From: DSSB01 sp046346845 | GTDB lineage: Bacteria > UBA10199 > DSSB01 | NCBI GenBank assembly: GCA_046346845.1 | Contig: JAXMHH010000001.1 | Span: 248,001-312,000 of the forward strand | Direction of reading: 5' to 3' | Length of the DNA stretch: 64,000 bases | Program-made: the position numbers and the translations under genes | The notes under the pieces: model-generated | What the model was told of the DNA's origin: nothing | Database searches by the model: none | Seen by the model: the letters and a program-made list of their open reading frames with translations, nothing else | In this document: piece by piece, positions 8,360 to 17,548 of the stretch | Numbering within the stretch: position 1 is the first letter of the stretch | How the letters are laid out: each line of letters begins with the position of its first letter

Positions 8360-10519
8360 CTAGGACCGAATTTGGTCCACCGAGATGACGCCCGCCAGGC
8401 TTTCCAGGGCGCGCACCACGTCCAACAATTGATGCCGGTTCTTGATGTCCAGGACAAAGATGTTGATCGCCTTCTGGTCGCTGCTGGTGCGGATGTTCGC
8501 CTGCGAGATATTCACCCCTAAATTGCTGATGGTCTTGGTCATCGAGGCCAGGATGCCGGGACGGTCGACGCTGACGGCACGGACCTTGGCCTGGTGGCTG
8601 AGGTCGCTGGAGTCGTCCCAGCTGACCTCCACGCGGCGCTCCGGGTCGTTGGCCAGGACCTTGGCGCAGTCGACGGTGTGCACCGTCACCCCGCGACCGC
8701 GGGTGATGAAGCCGGTGATGCTGTCGCCGGGCAGCGGATTGCAGCACTTGCCCAGGGTGACCAAGACGTCGTTCAAGCCGCCGACGGTGATGGCGCTCTT
8801 CGAGCGCTTCTTGACCTTCTGGAAGATCTCCCCCAGCACCCCCGCCTTGGCCGGTTGGGGCTCGGGCTTGATGAGGAGCTCGGCCGGGAGGAGCTTGACG
8901 ATCACGTGGTGGGGCGAAATCTTGCCGTAGCCGACCTGGGCGATCAGCGACTCGGAGGTCTTGAGCGAGAAGTCGCGCTGGGCGATCTCCTGCAGCTTTT
9001 CCTCCCGGAGGTATTTCGAGGGCGCCGCCCCGTGTTTTTCGACTTCCGCCTCGAGCAGCTCGTTGCCGAGGGCCAAGGAGCGGTCGCGCTGCTCCTCCCG
9101 GATCTCTTGGCGGATCTTCGCCTTCGCCCGCGAGGTCTTGGCGAACTTGAGCCAATCGCGGTTGGGCCTGGAGCCCGGCTTGGTCAACACCTGGACCGTG
9201 TCGCCGCTTTTCAGCACGTAGTCGAGGGGGACGATGCGGTCGTTGACCTTGGCGCCGATGCACTGGTTCCCGACGTCGCTGTGGATGCTGTAGGCGAAGT
9301 CGACGGGCGTGGAGCCGTAAGGCAATTCCTTCAGTTGACCCTTGGGGGTGAAGACGTAGACGTCGGTGGCGAAGAGGTCGAGCTTCATCGTGTCGAGGAA
9401 CTCTGCCGGGTCCTTCAGGTCTTTTTGCAGGTCCAGCAGCTCCCGCAGCCACTTGAACTTCTTCTGGTCGTTCTGGGAGATCGAGCCGTCTTCCTTGTAG
9501 GTCCAGTGGGCCGCGATCCCCTTCTCGGCGATCTCGTGCATCTCGTGGGTGCGGATCTGGAATTCCACCCGTTGCCCCTCGAGACAGACGACCGTCGTGT
9601 GCAAGGAGCGGTAGTTGTTGACCTTGGGCATCGCGATGTAATCCTTGAAGCGGCCCGGGACCGGCTTCCACAGCTCGTGCAGGACGCCCAACACCTCGTA
9701 GCACTGGCGGATGTTGTCGACGATGATGCGGAAGGCCATGATGTCGTGCACCTGCTCGAAGGCGATGTTCTGGCTCTCCATCTTGCGGTAGATGCTGTAC
9801 AAGTGCTTGACCCGCCCGTAGATCTGGTGGGGAACCCCGTACTCGTCGAGCTTCTTCTCCACCACCTCCCGCACCCGGTCCATGTAGGCCTCCCGCTCCT
9901 GCCGCACCACTTCCACCTGATGGTAGATGGCGTTGTAGATATCGGGCTTGAGGTACTTCAAAGAGAGGTCTTCCAGCTCGACCTTCATCCATTGGATACC
10001 GAGGCGATTGGCGAGCGGCGCGTAGATCTCGGCGGTTTCCTTGGCGATCTTGAGCTGGCGGTCGACGCTCAGGTGCTCGAGGGTACGCATGTTGTTCAGC
10101 CGGTCGGCGAGCTTGATGAGGATGACCCGGATGTCGACCGCCATCGCCAGCATCATCTTGCGGAAATTCTCGGCCTGCTTCTCCTCGGTGGTCGAGAACT
10201 TGATCTTGCTCAGCTTGGTGACGCCGTCGACCAGGAGGGCGATCTCGGGGCCGAATTCCTTTTTGATCTCGTCGATCGGGATCAGCGTGTCCTCGACCGT
10301 GTCGTGGAGCAGGCCCGCCGCGATGGAGGCGGCGTCCAGCTGCATCTCGGCGAGGATGGCGGCCACCTCCACGGGGTGGATGAAGTAGGGCTCGCCCGAG
10401 GCCCGTTTCTGGTCCGCGTGCACTTTTTCGGAAAAATGGTAGGCCTTCTCGATGAGAGTGGTGTCGGCCTTGGGATTGTATTCCCGGACCGAGTCAAGGA
10501 TGGCTTGTAGAGAGATCAT
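8360..10519 (-). CDS. relA: Bifunctional (p)ppGpp synthetase/hydrolase
   Basis: A 719-residue long RelA/SpoT homologue, full family length. Domains: HD hydrolase (about residues 25-180, with intact HD in LLHDTVEDT), nucleotidyl synthetase (about 235-350, with GRFKDYIAMPK and YRSLHTTV...VEFQIRT), TGS (about 385-450, TPKGQLKELPYGSTPVDFAY), then the regulatory zinc-finger/ACT region ending the protein. The RFKD (RxKD) motif is the form seen in bifunctional enzymes. The start at 10519 overlaps the gmk stop (ATGA); the open frame extends further upstream but only as an alternative frame of gmk. Here relA follows gmk directly, with no rpoZ between them. Confidence 0.93.
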   Translation of the reverse strand: MISLQAILDSVREYNPKADTTLIEKAYHFSEKVHADQKRASGEPYFIHPVEVAAILAEMQLDAASIAAGLLHDTVEDTLIPIDEIKKEFGPEIALLVDGVTKLSKIKFSTTEEKQAENFRKMMLAMAVDIRVILIKLADRLNNMRTLEHLSVDRQLKIAKETAEIYAPLANRLGIQWMKVELEDLSLKYLKPDIYNAIYHQVEVVRQEREAYMDRVREVVEKKLDEYGVPHQIYGRVKHLYSIYRKMESQNIAFEQVHDIMAFRIIVDNIRQCYEVLGVLHELWKPVPGRFKDYIAMPKVNNYRSLHTTVVCLEGQRVEFQIRTHEMHEIAEKGIAAHWTYKEDGSISQNDQKKFKWLRELLDLQKDLKDPAEFLDTMKLDLFATDVYVFTPKGQLKELPYGSTPVDFAYSIHSDVGNQCIGAKVNDRIVPLDYVLKSGDTVQVLTKPGSRPNRDWLKFAKTSRAKAKIRQEIREEQRDRSLALGNELLEAEVEKHGAAPSKYLREEKLQEIAQRDFSLKTSESLIAQVGYGKISPHHVIVKLLPAELLIKPEPQPAKAGVLGEIFQKVKKRSKSAITVGGLNDVLVTLGKCCNPLPGDSITGFITRGRGVTVHTVDCAKVLANDPERRVEVSWDDSSDLSHQAKVRAVSVDRPGILASMTKTISNLGVNISQANIRTSSDQKAINIFVLDIKNRHQLLDVVRALESLAGVISVDQIRS

Positions 10520-11076
10520 CCCGAAATAATGCCTTTCAATTCCCGCTTCGCTTCCTGGAGATCGCGGTTGACGACCACGTGGTCGTATTGGACGCTCTGC
10601 TCGATCTCGTGCTCGGCCCGAGCGATGCGCCGGGCGATCACCTCGGGGCTGTCGGTACCGCGGCTTTCGAGGCGCATGCGCAACTCCTCCAGCGTGGGCG
10701 GTTTGATAAAAATCAAAACCGCCTCGGGCATGAGCTTCTTGAGCTGCAGGGCCCCTTGGGTATCCAGGTCGAGCAAGACATCCCGGCCTTCGGCCAGATT
10801 TCGTTCGATGGGCTCCCGCGGCGTGCCGTAGCGTTGGCCATGGACCGTGGCCCATTCCAGGAACCGGTCGGCCGCGACCATCTTATCGAATTCTTCGGGA
10901 GAAAGGAATCGGTAGTCCCTGCCCTCCACCTCGCCGGCCCGCGGCGGACGCGTGGTGGCGCTGACCGAGAAAAACAGCCCCAGCTCCCGTTCCAGCTCGC
11001 GGCACAGGGTCGTCTTCCCGGTGCCGGAGGCGCCGGAAACCACGAACAGGCGGCCTGGCGCGGGTTTATTCGACAT
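10516..11076 (-). CDS. gmk: Guanylate kinase
   Basis: A 186-residue guanylate kinase that phosphorylates GMP to GDP. The P-loop is SGASGTGKTTL, the GMP-binding region has SATTRPPRAGEVEGRDYRF, and the lid has ESRGTDSPEVIARRI. Its start overlaps the end of yicC by 11 bases and its stop overlaps relA, so the three are translationally coupled, linking GDP/GTP supply with alarmone synthesis. Confidence 0.95.
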   Translation of the reverse strand: MSNKPAPGRLFVVSGASGTGKTTLCRELERELGLFFSVSATTRPPRAGEVEGRDYRFLSPEEFDKMVAADRFLEWATVHGQRYGTPREPIERNLAEGRDVLLDLDTQGALQLKKLMPEAVLIFIKPPTLEELRMRLESRGTDSPEVIARRIARAEHEIEQSVQYDHVVVNRDLQEAKRELKGIISG

Positions 11077-11941
11077 TTTGCACCTGTTCCCGGATCTTTT
11101 CGAGGTGGTGCTTGCAGTTGACGACCTTCTGGGAGATCTGGGAATTCTGCGCCTTGGCGCTCAGCGTGTTGGCCTCCCGGTTCATCTCCTGCAGCAGAAA
11201 ATCCAATTTACGGCCCACCGGGCCCTCCCCGCGAAGCAGCTCGCCGAAGTGGACGATGTGGTGCTCCAGGCGCTGTAGCTCCTCCGAGATGTCGGTGCGG
11301 TCGACGAAATAAGCGACTTCCTGGGCGAGCCGCTGAGGGTCCAGCTCGACGCCGGTGGCCAACTTGGCGACCCGCTCGTTGAGCTGGCGCCGATGCTCCT
11401 CGACGTTGCCGGGAACCAGCTTCTCGATGGCCTGCACCTCGCGGGAGAGCTCTTGGATCTCCCGCTTGAAAAACTCGGCGATCGCGATCCCTTCCTTGGC
11501 GCGCATCTTCTCGAGCGCGACGAAGGACTTCTGCAGAAGCGCTTCCAAATCGCGCCACAGCTTGTCGAGGTCCAAGGCCTCCTCCGAGATCACGACTTCC
11601 GGCAAGGCGAGCAGGCTCTCGATTCTCAGGTCGGTGGGCAGCTTCAAGGACTGGGCGGCGGACTTCAGGGCCTTGTGATAATGCTTCAGCTTTTCGACGT
11701 CGATCCGGGCCGCGCCCTCCCCGATCTGCCCGGCTTCTTCGCGGACGAGGATATCGATGCGCCCGCGGGAGAAGAATGCCTTGGCGGACTCCGCGATCTT
11801 GCCTTCCAGGACGGAATAGCGCTGCGAGAGTCGCAGGTTAACCTCGCAAAACTTGTGGTTGACGCTCTTGGTCTCGACGACGACCCGGCGCGGACCCACC
11901 TTGCCCTGCACCAAGCCGTAGCCGGTCATGCTCTTGATCAT
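11066..11941 (-). CDS. yicC: YicC/YloC-family endoribonuclease
   Basis: A 291-residue member of the YicC family, beginning MIKSMTGYG as nearly all homologues do, with the C-terminal blocks EVAYFVDRTDISEELQRLEHH and LDFLLQEMNREANTLSAKAQ. Family members are Mn-dependent endoribonucleases. The usual neighbour of gmk in many bacteria, and here it overlaps it. Confidence 0.93.
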   Translation of the reverse strand: MIKSMTGYGLVQGKVGPRRVVVETKSVNHKFCEVNLRLSQRYSVLEGKIAESAKAFFSRGRIDILVREEAGQIGEGAARIDVEKLKHYHKALKSAAQSLKLPTDLRIESLLALPEVVISEEALDLDKLWRDLEALLQKSFVALEKMRAKEGIAIAEFFKREIQELSREVQAIEKLVPGNVEEHRRQLNERVAKLATGVELDPQRLAQEVAYFVDRTDISEELQRLEHHIVHFGELLRGEGPVGRKLDFLLQEMNREANTLSAKAQNSQISQKVVNCKHHLEKIREQVQNVE

Positions 11942-12006
11942 GAAAGGCTCCTGATTTTCGCTATTTAACCCTAAGGAGGGTGCCGGGCAAGGAACAAAAA
12001 TGCGGG

Positions 12007-12663
12007 CTATTTGAAGGAAAATACCATCTTAGTGCCGCCGATCTCGAGCAAATCGCCGTTCTGCAGGCTCTTGGATTCGACCTCCTCGCCGTTGACGAAG
12101 GTCCCGTTTTTGCTGACCAGGTCGAGAATGCCGGCCCCGTTGCTGTCATGGAACATCATCGCATGCAGGCGCGAAATGGCGGGATCGTCGAGCACCAGGT
12201 CGGGGAGGCGCTTGAAGGAACCGATGCTGTCGGTGGAGGTCTCTTGGGCGGCCTTTTTGTCTTGGGGGGACTTCTTCGCGATGTAGTTCATGATGAGCTT
12301 CTTGGTGAAGTCATCGAGGGACATCGTGAAATCCATGCTGAACACTTGGGTCTTGTTGATGTCGTCGAGGCTGCGGCCGATCGCCTTGCAGGTGCCTTCC
12401 GGCAGCTTGACGATCTGTCCCTTGTTTTTCCCCTCGGTGATCTCGAAGACGGCGACGACTCGCTTGCCCGTGCTGCTCATGGCTGCTCCTCCCTGTCGAA
12501 TCGGAAAGGCCTCATCCTCCAGCATGATGGGGATGTCGTTCTGCACGGGATACAACAGCTCGCATTTCGCGCAGAGTAGGCCTTGCTTTCCCGCATCATA
12601 GCTTACCTTACCCTGACAGCGGGGGCATACTAAAATTTCGAGCAATTCCGGGCGGACGCTCAT
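12007..12663 (-). CDS. Trm112-like zinc ribbon fused to an FHA domain
   Basis: A 218-residue fusion. Residues 1-55 are a Trm112/YcaR-like zinc ribbon with CPRC and CAKC. Residues 62-218 are an FHA (phosphothreonine-binding) region with GRS, then a long insert, then DPAISRLHAMM and SKNGTFVNG. The first start has CGGAGA upstream. A second in-frame ATG at 12480 has a strong GGGAGGAG site 5 bases upstream, so the FHA part (157 residues) may also be made alone. It sits between skp and yicC in the envelope operon. A kinase partner is not visible in the window. Confidence 0.8.
   Translation of the reverse strand: MSVRPELLEILVCPRCQGKVSYDAGKQGLLCAKCELLYPVQNDIPIMLEDEAFPIRQGGAAMSSTGKRVVAVFEITEGKNKGQIVKLPEGTCKAIGRSLDDINKTQVFSMDFTMSLDDFTKKLIMNYIAKKSPQDKKAAQETSTDSIGSFKRLPDLVLDDPAISRLHAMMFHDSNGAGILDLVSKNGTFVNGEEVESKSLQNGDLLEIGGTKMVFSFK
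12486..12494 (-). promoter_or_regulatory. Internal ribosome-binding site for a possible FHA-only product
   Basis: On the minus strand AGGGAGGAG, followed by a 5-base spacer, precedes an in-frame ATG at 12480 inside the Trm112-FHA gene. It is one of the strongest Shine-Dalgarno matches in this operon and falls exactly at the domain boundary, which suggests internal initiation. Confidence 0.5.
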
Positions 12664-12686
12664 TCAGGTCTCCGGGAAACGGAAGC

Positions 12687-13220
12687 TTATTTCGCCGGGG
12701 CGCTGCCCGCTCCGGAGTTATAGGCCGCCACCACCTGGGCAGTCAGGTCGGTTGCGCCGGGCGCATAGAGGACGGCGTCTTGGGAGGTCTCGAAGATCAG
12801 ATTATAACCGCCCTTTTGGCCGACCGATTGAACCACCCCGCGCATCTTGGTGATGATGCTCTGGGTCATCTCGGCCTCTTTGGTGGCGATTTCGCTGCGG
12901 AACTGGGTGAGGGTCTTTTGCAAGTCGAGGAACTTATCCCGATACTCGGCCTCCTTGGCCTTCATGGCCTCGGGGCTTAAGGCCGCCCGCTGGGTCTCGA
13001 GCTGGTCTTTCAGGGTCTTGAGGGAGTCCTGCTTGGCGGTGAGGGCATTTTGCTTTTGCTCGAACTGGGCCTTGAGGGAAGCTTTGGCGCGTTTGCCTTC
13101 TTCGACATCGTTCAGGGCCTTTTGGAAATCGACCAAGCCGATCTTGAGTGCCTGGGCCTGCGCCACGGCGTGCATCGATAAGAAAAGGACCGCGGCCAAT
13201 ACGTACTTCCATCGTTTCAT
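12687..13220 (-). CDS. skp: Skp/OmpH periplasmic chaperone
   Basis: A 177-residue secreted protein with an N-terminal signal peptide (residues 1-22, cleavage likely after AQA) and a long charged helical body (about 45-140), as in the Skp trimer whose helical arms hold unfolded outer-membrane proteins. AAGGAGG lies upstream of the start. It directly follows bamA in the transcript, the standard arrangement. Confidence 0.9.
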   Translation of the reverse strand: MKRWKYVLAAVLFLSMHAVAQAQALKIGLVDFQKALNDVEEGKRAKASLKAQFEQKQNALTAKQDSLKTLKDQLETQRAALSPEAMKAKEAEYRDKFLDLQKTLTQFRSEIATKEAEMTQSIITKMRGVVQSVGQKGGYNLIFETSQDAVLYAPGATDLTAQVVAAYNSGAGSAPAK

Positions 13221-13325
13221 AGGATGTCTTCCTCCTTAAAAGGGAACCTAAATTGATAAGCCTTTCGAGCCAAATCGCCCTTGTCCAAGCCGGAATCCCT
13301 TTAAATCAAGTCGGGGCGTTCGGCA

Positions 13326-15629
13326 CTAAAAAAATGACCCGATCGTGAAATTAAATACGCTGCGCTTCTCCCCTTCCCTTCGCTTGAAGGGGAAGCCCCA
13401 TTCGAAGCGCAAGGGGCCGAAGGGCGAGTTCCAGCGGATGCCGGCGCCCGCATCTGCCCGCAATTTCAGCGGATTTAGCGCCTCGTCCTCGGCGAAGGCG
13501 TTGCCTGCGTCCACGAAAACGACCCCGCGGAAGCCCGCCGCATCGTAGAGCGGAAACTCGTATTCCAAGTTGAATAGCAGCAGCTTGTTCCCGCCGTAAA
13601 CGAATTCTTCGTCTTTCCCGGTGATGCCGTCGGGAATCGTCACCCGGGGGCCCACCGAGCGGAATTCGTAACCGCGCAGGCTGTTGATGCCTCCGGTAAA
13701 GAAACGCTCGAAAAGCGGAACGGGTTCATCGTTGAGCGATTTGATATACCCGACCCGGGCGTTCAGCTTGATCACCGAGTTCTTCCAGAGGGGAAAGAAC
13801 ACCCGCTGGTTGGCGGTGACCCGCAGGAAGTCGTTGTCCCCACCCAGCCCGTTGCCCGCGTATTCGAGGATGAGGCTGCTGTAAAGGCCCTTGGTGGTGA
13901 TAATGGGGTTGTTCCGAGTGTCGCGGTTGAACTGGAAGATCAAGCTGGAGGTCAGGCCGTCGGCGTTCTGCTTAAAAAACAACGGCACGATCAGGTTGAA
14001 ATCGTCCAGCTTCACGTCCTCGATACGATAACCGAGGCTGAAGGAGCTGAAGTCGAAAATGCGGCGACCCAAGTCGAGCTCGCCGCCGAAGGATTTGCGG
14101 CGGAAATCCTCGAAATTGCTGGTAATACGAAAGGCGTTGGCCTGGAGGATCCAGTTGGTGTCGAACAAGTAGGGGTCGGTGAACTGCATGGAGAACTGCT
14201 GCCTCTTCCCCGAGATCTCGGCGTTCACCGAGCCGCTGATTCCCAGCCCCATAAAGTTGTTCTTCGAGACGGAGGCCGTGAACAGGAAGCTCTCGGAGGA
14301 GCTGAACCCCGCCCCGACGCTGAAGGTGCCGGTCGGCTTCTCTTTGACGTTGATGTTCAGGACCAGCTTGTCGTCGGAGGAACCGCGCGGCGTGGAGATC
14401 TCGACCGTCTCGAAATAGCCGAGCTGCTCCAGCTTGCGCTTGGAGAGCCGCACCAGGCTCTCGTTATAAAGGCTGTTTTCGACCACCCGCAATTCGCGGC
14501 GGATAACCTTGTCGCGGGTGATGGTGTTGCCCGTGATGTTGATGCGCTCGACGAAGACCTTCTTGCCCTGGTCCACCACGAAGTTGATATCGGCGGTCTT
14601 GGTGTCCTCGTGGAGGTTGGTCTGCGGATTGATATTTGCGAAGGCATAGCCCTGGTTGCCGTAGAACTCGGTGAGCTTTTGCAGGTCCTCTTCCATGATT
14701 TTCTGGCTGTAGAGGTTGCCCTTCATGGTGTGGAGCTGCTTCATCAGCTCGGGCCTGGTGGTGAGGATATCACCCTCGAAACTGAGCTCGCCGATGCGGT
14801 AGGGATCGCCCTCGTCGATGTAATAGGTGAGGATGAGGCCCTTTTCCTTCTCGGAATATTCCACCTTGGGCTGGCCCACCCGCACCTTCATGTAACCCTT
14901 GTTGAGGTAGTTGTAGGTGATCAGGGCGATGTCCTGCTCGATCTGCTCCTCGCGGTACTTTCCGGAACCGGTGAGGAAGGAAAGGATGCCCTTCTTCTTG
15001 GTGCGGATCATCCGGCGCAGCTTGCCGTCGCTGAACACGGTATTGCCCTCGAAGTTCACGCCGCGCACCACCTCGGCCTTGGATTCGTTGATCTTGAAGA
15101 CCAGCTCGCGGGTGCCGCCCTTCTCTCGGACCTCGGTCTCGATGGTGGTCGCGCCGTAGCCCTCTTTGCTGTAAATCTCTTTGATCTTTTCTTTGGAGTC
15201 GGCGAGCTTGCGGTTGTCGGGCGGGGCGTTGACCTTGACGGTGATGGCCTCGCGGATCTTCCCCTCGCCCACCTTCTTGTTGCCCTCGATGACGATCTTG
15301 TCGATGGGGCCCTTTTCGACGACGCGGAAGACCAGATTCACCCCGCCGGGCACTGCCACCTTTTCGACCTCGACGTCCTCGAAGAGGCCGAGCTTGTAGA
15401 CGCGCGCCAGGTCGGCGCTGGCCTTCTCGCGGGAATAAGCCGCCCCCTTCTGCTGCTGGACTTGGGAGAGCACGACCTGGGTTTCGACCGTGCGGTTGCC
15501 TTCGACGGTGATGTCGACGATGCGTTCCTGGGCCTGGGCGCCCCGGGCTCCGACCGTGACGCCGATCAGGACCAAGAAAAAGAAAAATCCGATGAGGGCC
15601 GCGCTTGGCTTGCGATTCATGGTGTTCAT
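13326..15629 (-). CDS. bamA: BamA outer-membrane protein assembly factor
   Basis: A 767-residue BamA/Omp85 protein. It has a signal peptide (1-34, ending AQA), five POTRA domains (about 35-420) and a 16-strand beta-barrel (about 430-767) with the lid-loop motif SLRGYEF and a C-terminal aromatic residue (SFF). It inserts beta-barrel proteins into the outer membrane. Its start overlaps the lolD stop by 4 bases. Confidence 0.95.
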   Translation of the reverse strand: MNTMNRKPSAALIGFFFFLVLIGVTVGARGAQAQERIVDITVEGNRTVETQVVLSQVQQQKGAAYSREKASADLARVYKLGLFEDVEVEKVAVPGGVNLVFRVVEKGPIDKIVIEGNKKVGEGKIREAITVKVNAPPDNRKLADSKEKIKEIYSKEGYGATTIETEVREKGGTRELVFKINESKAEVVRGVNFEGNTVFSDGKLRRMIRTKKKGILSFLTGSGKYREEQIEQDIALITYNYLNKGYMKVRVGQPKVEYSEKEKGLILTYYIDEGDPYRIGELSFEGDILTTRPELMKQLHTMKGNLYSQKIMEEDLQKLTEFYGNQGYAFANINPQTNLHEDTKTADINFVVDQGKKVFVERINITGNTITRDKVIRRELRVVENSLYNESLVRLSKRKLEQLGYFETVEISTPRGSSDDKLVLNINVKEKPTGTFSVGAGFSSSESFLFTASVSKNNFMGLGISGSVNAEISGKRQQFSMQFTDPYLFDTNWILQANAFRITSNFEDFRRKSFGGELDLGRRIFDFSSFSLGYRIEDVKLDDFNLIVPLFFKQNADGLTSSLIFQFNRDTRNNPIITTKGLYSSLILEYAGNGLGGDNDFLRVTANQRVFFPLWKNSVIKLNARVGYIKSLNDEPVPLFERFFTGGINSLRGYEFRSVGPRVTIPDGITGKDEEFVYGGNKLLLFNLEYEFPLYDAAGFRGVVFVDAGNAFAEDEALNPLKLRADAGAGIRWNSPFGPLRFEWGFPFKRREGEKRSVFNFTIGSFF

Positions 15630-16303
15630 AGGGCCTGCACCCGCCCGTCCTTCATCAGGACCTTGCGCGGCAGCCGGGCGGCCAGCCTTTCGTTGTGAGT
15701 GACGACGATCAAGGTCATCCGCTGTTCTTGGTGAAGCTTCATCAGTAATTCAGCCACTTCCTCTCCCGTCTTGCTGTCGAGGTTTCCCGTCGGCTCGTCC
15801 GCGAACAGAACCCGAGGCCCGCCGATCAAGGCCCGCGCGATCGCCACCCGTTGCTGCTCGCCTCCCGACAGTTCGGCCGGCCGGTGCTCCAGCCGCTCCG
15901 CGAGTCCGACCTTCACCAGCACCGCTTCGGCCTTGGAACCCGCCTCGACCTTGCCCTCCCCGGCGATCATCAGGGGGAGCATGACGTTCTCGCGGGCAGT
16001 CAGCATCGGCAGCAAATGGTGGAACTGAAAAACAAATCCCATGGTCCGGTTGCGAAAACGGCTGAGCTGGGCGTCGGAGAGCGAGAACAAATCGTTTCCC
16101 TCAAACGTCACCCGGCCCGCGCTGGGTTTATCGAGCGTCCCCAATAAATGCAACAGGGTCGACTTTCCCGCGCCGGAGGCCCCGAGGATCGCCACCGCCT
16201 CGCCCTCCTCCACCGCGAAGTCCACGCCTTTCAGGACCTCGACCCGATCGGAGGCGTCGCCGTAGGTCTTATGCAGCTGTTGCGCTTCGATCAGGAACGC
16301 CAT
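15626..16303 (-). CDS. lolD: Lipoprotein-releasing ABC transporter ATPase LolD
   Basis: A 225-residue ABC ATPase of the MacB/LolD group. Walker A is GASGAGKST, signature LSGGEQQR, Walker B VLFADEP followed by TGNLDS, and the H-loop histidine is in VVTHN. With the two adjacent FtsX-type permeases it forms the LolCDE complex that extracts lipoproteins from the inner membrane. It starts 15 bases after lolE. Confidence 0.93.
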   Translation of the reverse strand: MAFLIEAQQLHKTYGDASDRVEVLKGVDFAVEEGEAVAILGASGAGKSTLLHLLGTLDKPSAGRVTFEGNDLFSLSDAQLSRFRNRTMGFVFQFHHLLPMLTARENVMLPLMIAGEGKVEAGSKAEAVLVKVGLAERLEHRPAELSGGEQQRVAIARALIGGPRVLFADEPTGNLDSKTGEEVAELLMKLHQEQRMTLIVVTHNERLAARLPRKVLMKDGRVQAL

Positions 16304-16318
16304 CGCAAACCTATCGCC

Positions 16319-17548
16319 TCAGAGATCCAGCGGGCTGCGCTTGACGCGCGCCACCGCCACCATCGTCGCGGCCAGGCTGATCGCCAGGCTCACCGCCGCG
16401 ACCGTCGCCACCACCGTCGGGGACCAATCGACGGGGAGCCGTTCCACCAGATAAACTTCCTTCTCCAGGCGCAACCAGCCGCTGTCTTTTGCCAGCCAGG
16501 CCAGGAAGGCGCCCAAGCCGATCCCCAGCGCGCTGCCCAGCGCGCCGATCGCCACGCCTTGGTAGGCGAAGAGCCGACGGATTCCCCCAGGGGTTGCGCC
16601 CAGGGCCCGCAGGATCGAGATGTCCCGGCTGCGATCGAAGATCATGAGCAACAAAACACCGACGATATTGAAGGCCGCCACCGCCACCACCATCGCCATG
16701 ATGACCAAGAACATCAGGCGCTCTTTTTTCAAAGCGGAAAAGAGCGGCCCGTTCAGTTTTTGCCAACTCACCGCCTCGTAACCGGGCCCCAGGGCCCGCT
16801 TCAACTCCGCCGCCCGCTGCTCCGCCGCCAGCGGGTTCTTCAGGGTCATCTCGATTCCGGTCGCCGCCCCCGGCATGGCCAGGATCTTCTGCAGCTCGGG
16901 GAGCGCGACGAAGGCGAAGCCGTGGTCGTATTCGTAGAGACCGGTCGAGAAGGTCCCGGACACCGCGAACGTCTCGAAATCGCTCGCGCCGGATTTTCCC
17001 GAGGCCCGCTTGGGAAGAAAGACCTTCAGCGTCTCTCCCGCCCCCTCGATCGCCAGATCTTTCGCCAGATCGGCCCCTAACACCACGCTGGGGAGCTTGC
17101 CCGAATCGCGCAGAAGATCTTCAATCTTTGCGGGTACTTGCGGCCCGGCAAAAGGGCGAGTCTTTACAGCATAGACCCTGTCAAAGGTCAAGGGATCGAT
17201 TCCTTTAAAAACCGCCCCTTTAACCCTGCCGTGGGCCACCAACAGGGCCTCCCTGTACAAGAATGGCGTTCCGGCCTTCCATTCCTCGCCCAAGAGCCCT
17301 GAAATCGTCCCCTCCTCCAGGCGAGGGTCCTGCATCTCCCCCGATTTCATCACCACCAGGTGGGCGTTGAAGCCCAAAATGCTCTCGCGAAACACGCGCT
17401 CGAATCCGCTCATCGCCGCCTGGGTCAAGGTCAGGGTCGCCACGCCCAAGGCGACGCCCAGGATCGCCAGCTTCAAGACCAGGCGGATGCCCCGCTTGGC
17501 GGGATGGCCCAGGTATTTGCGCGCGAGGAAGAGATCCCAAGACATCAT
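16319..17548 (-). CDS. lolE: Lipoprotein-releasing permease (LolE/LolC type)
   Basis: A 409-residue FtsX-family permease with one N-terminal membrane helix (about 25-47), a large periplasmic domain and three C-terminal helices (about 275-400). The start at 17548 (MMSWDLFLARKYL) overlaps the preceding permease stop as ATGA; the frame extends further upstream only as a shadow of that gene. Which of the two permeases corresponds to LolC or LolE cannot be settled from sequence reading alone. Confidence 0.88.
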   Translation of the reverse strand: MMSWDLFLARKYLGHPAKRGIRLVLKLAILGVALGVATLTLTQAAMSGFERVFRESILGFNAHLVVMKSGEMQDPRLEEGTISGLLGEEWKAGTPFLYREALLVAHGRVKGAVFKGIDPLTFDRVYAVKTRPFAGPQVPAKIEDLLRDSGKLPSVVLGADLAKDLAIEGAGETLKVFLPKRASGKSGASDFETFAVSGTFSTGLYEYDHGFAFVALPELQKILAMPGAATGIEMTLKNPLAAEQRAAELKRALGPGYEAVSWQKLNGPLFSALKKERLMFLVIMAMVVAVAAFNIVGVLLLMIFDRSRDISILRALGATPGGIRRLFAYQGVAIGALGSALGIGLGAFLAWLAKDSGWLRLEKEVYLVERLPVDWSPTVVATVAAVSLAISLAATMVAVARVKRSPLDL

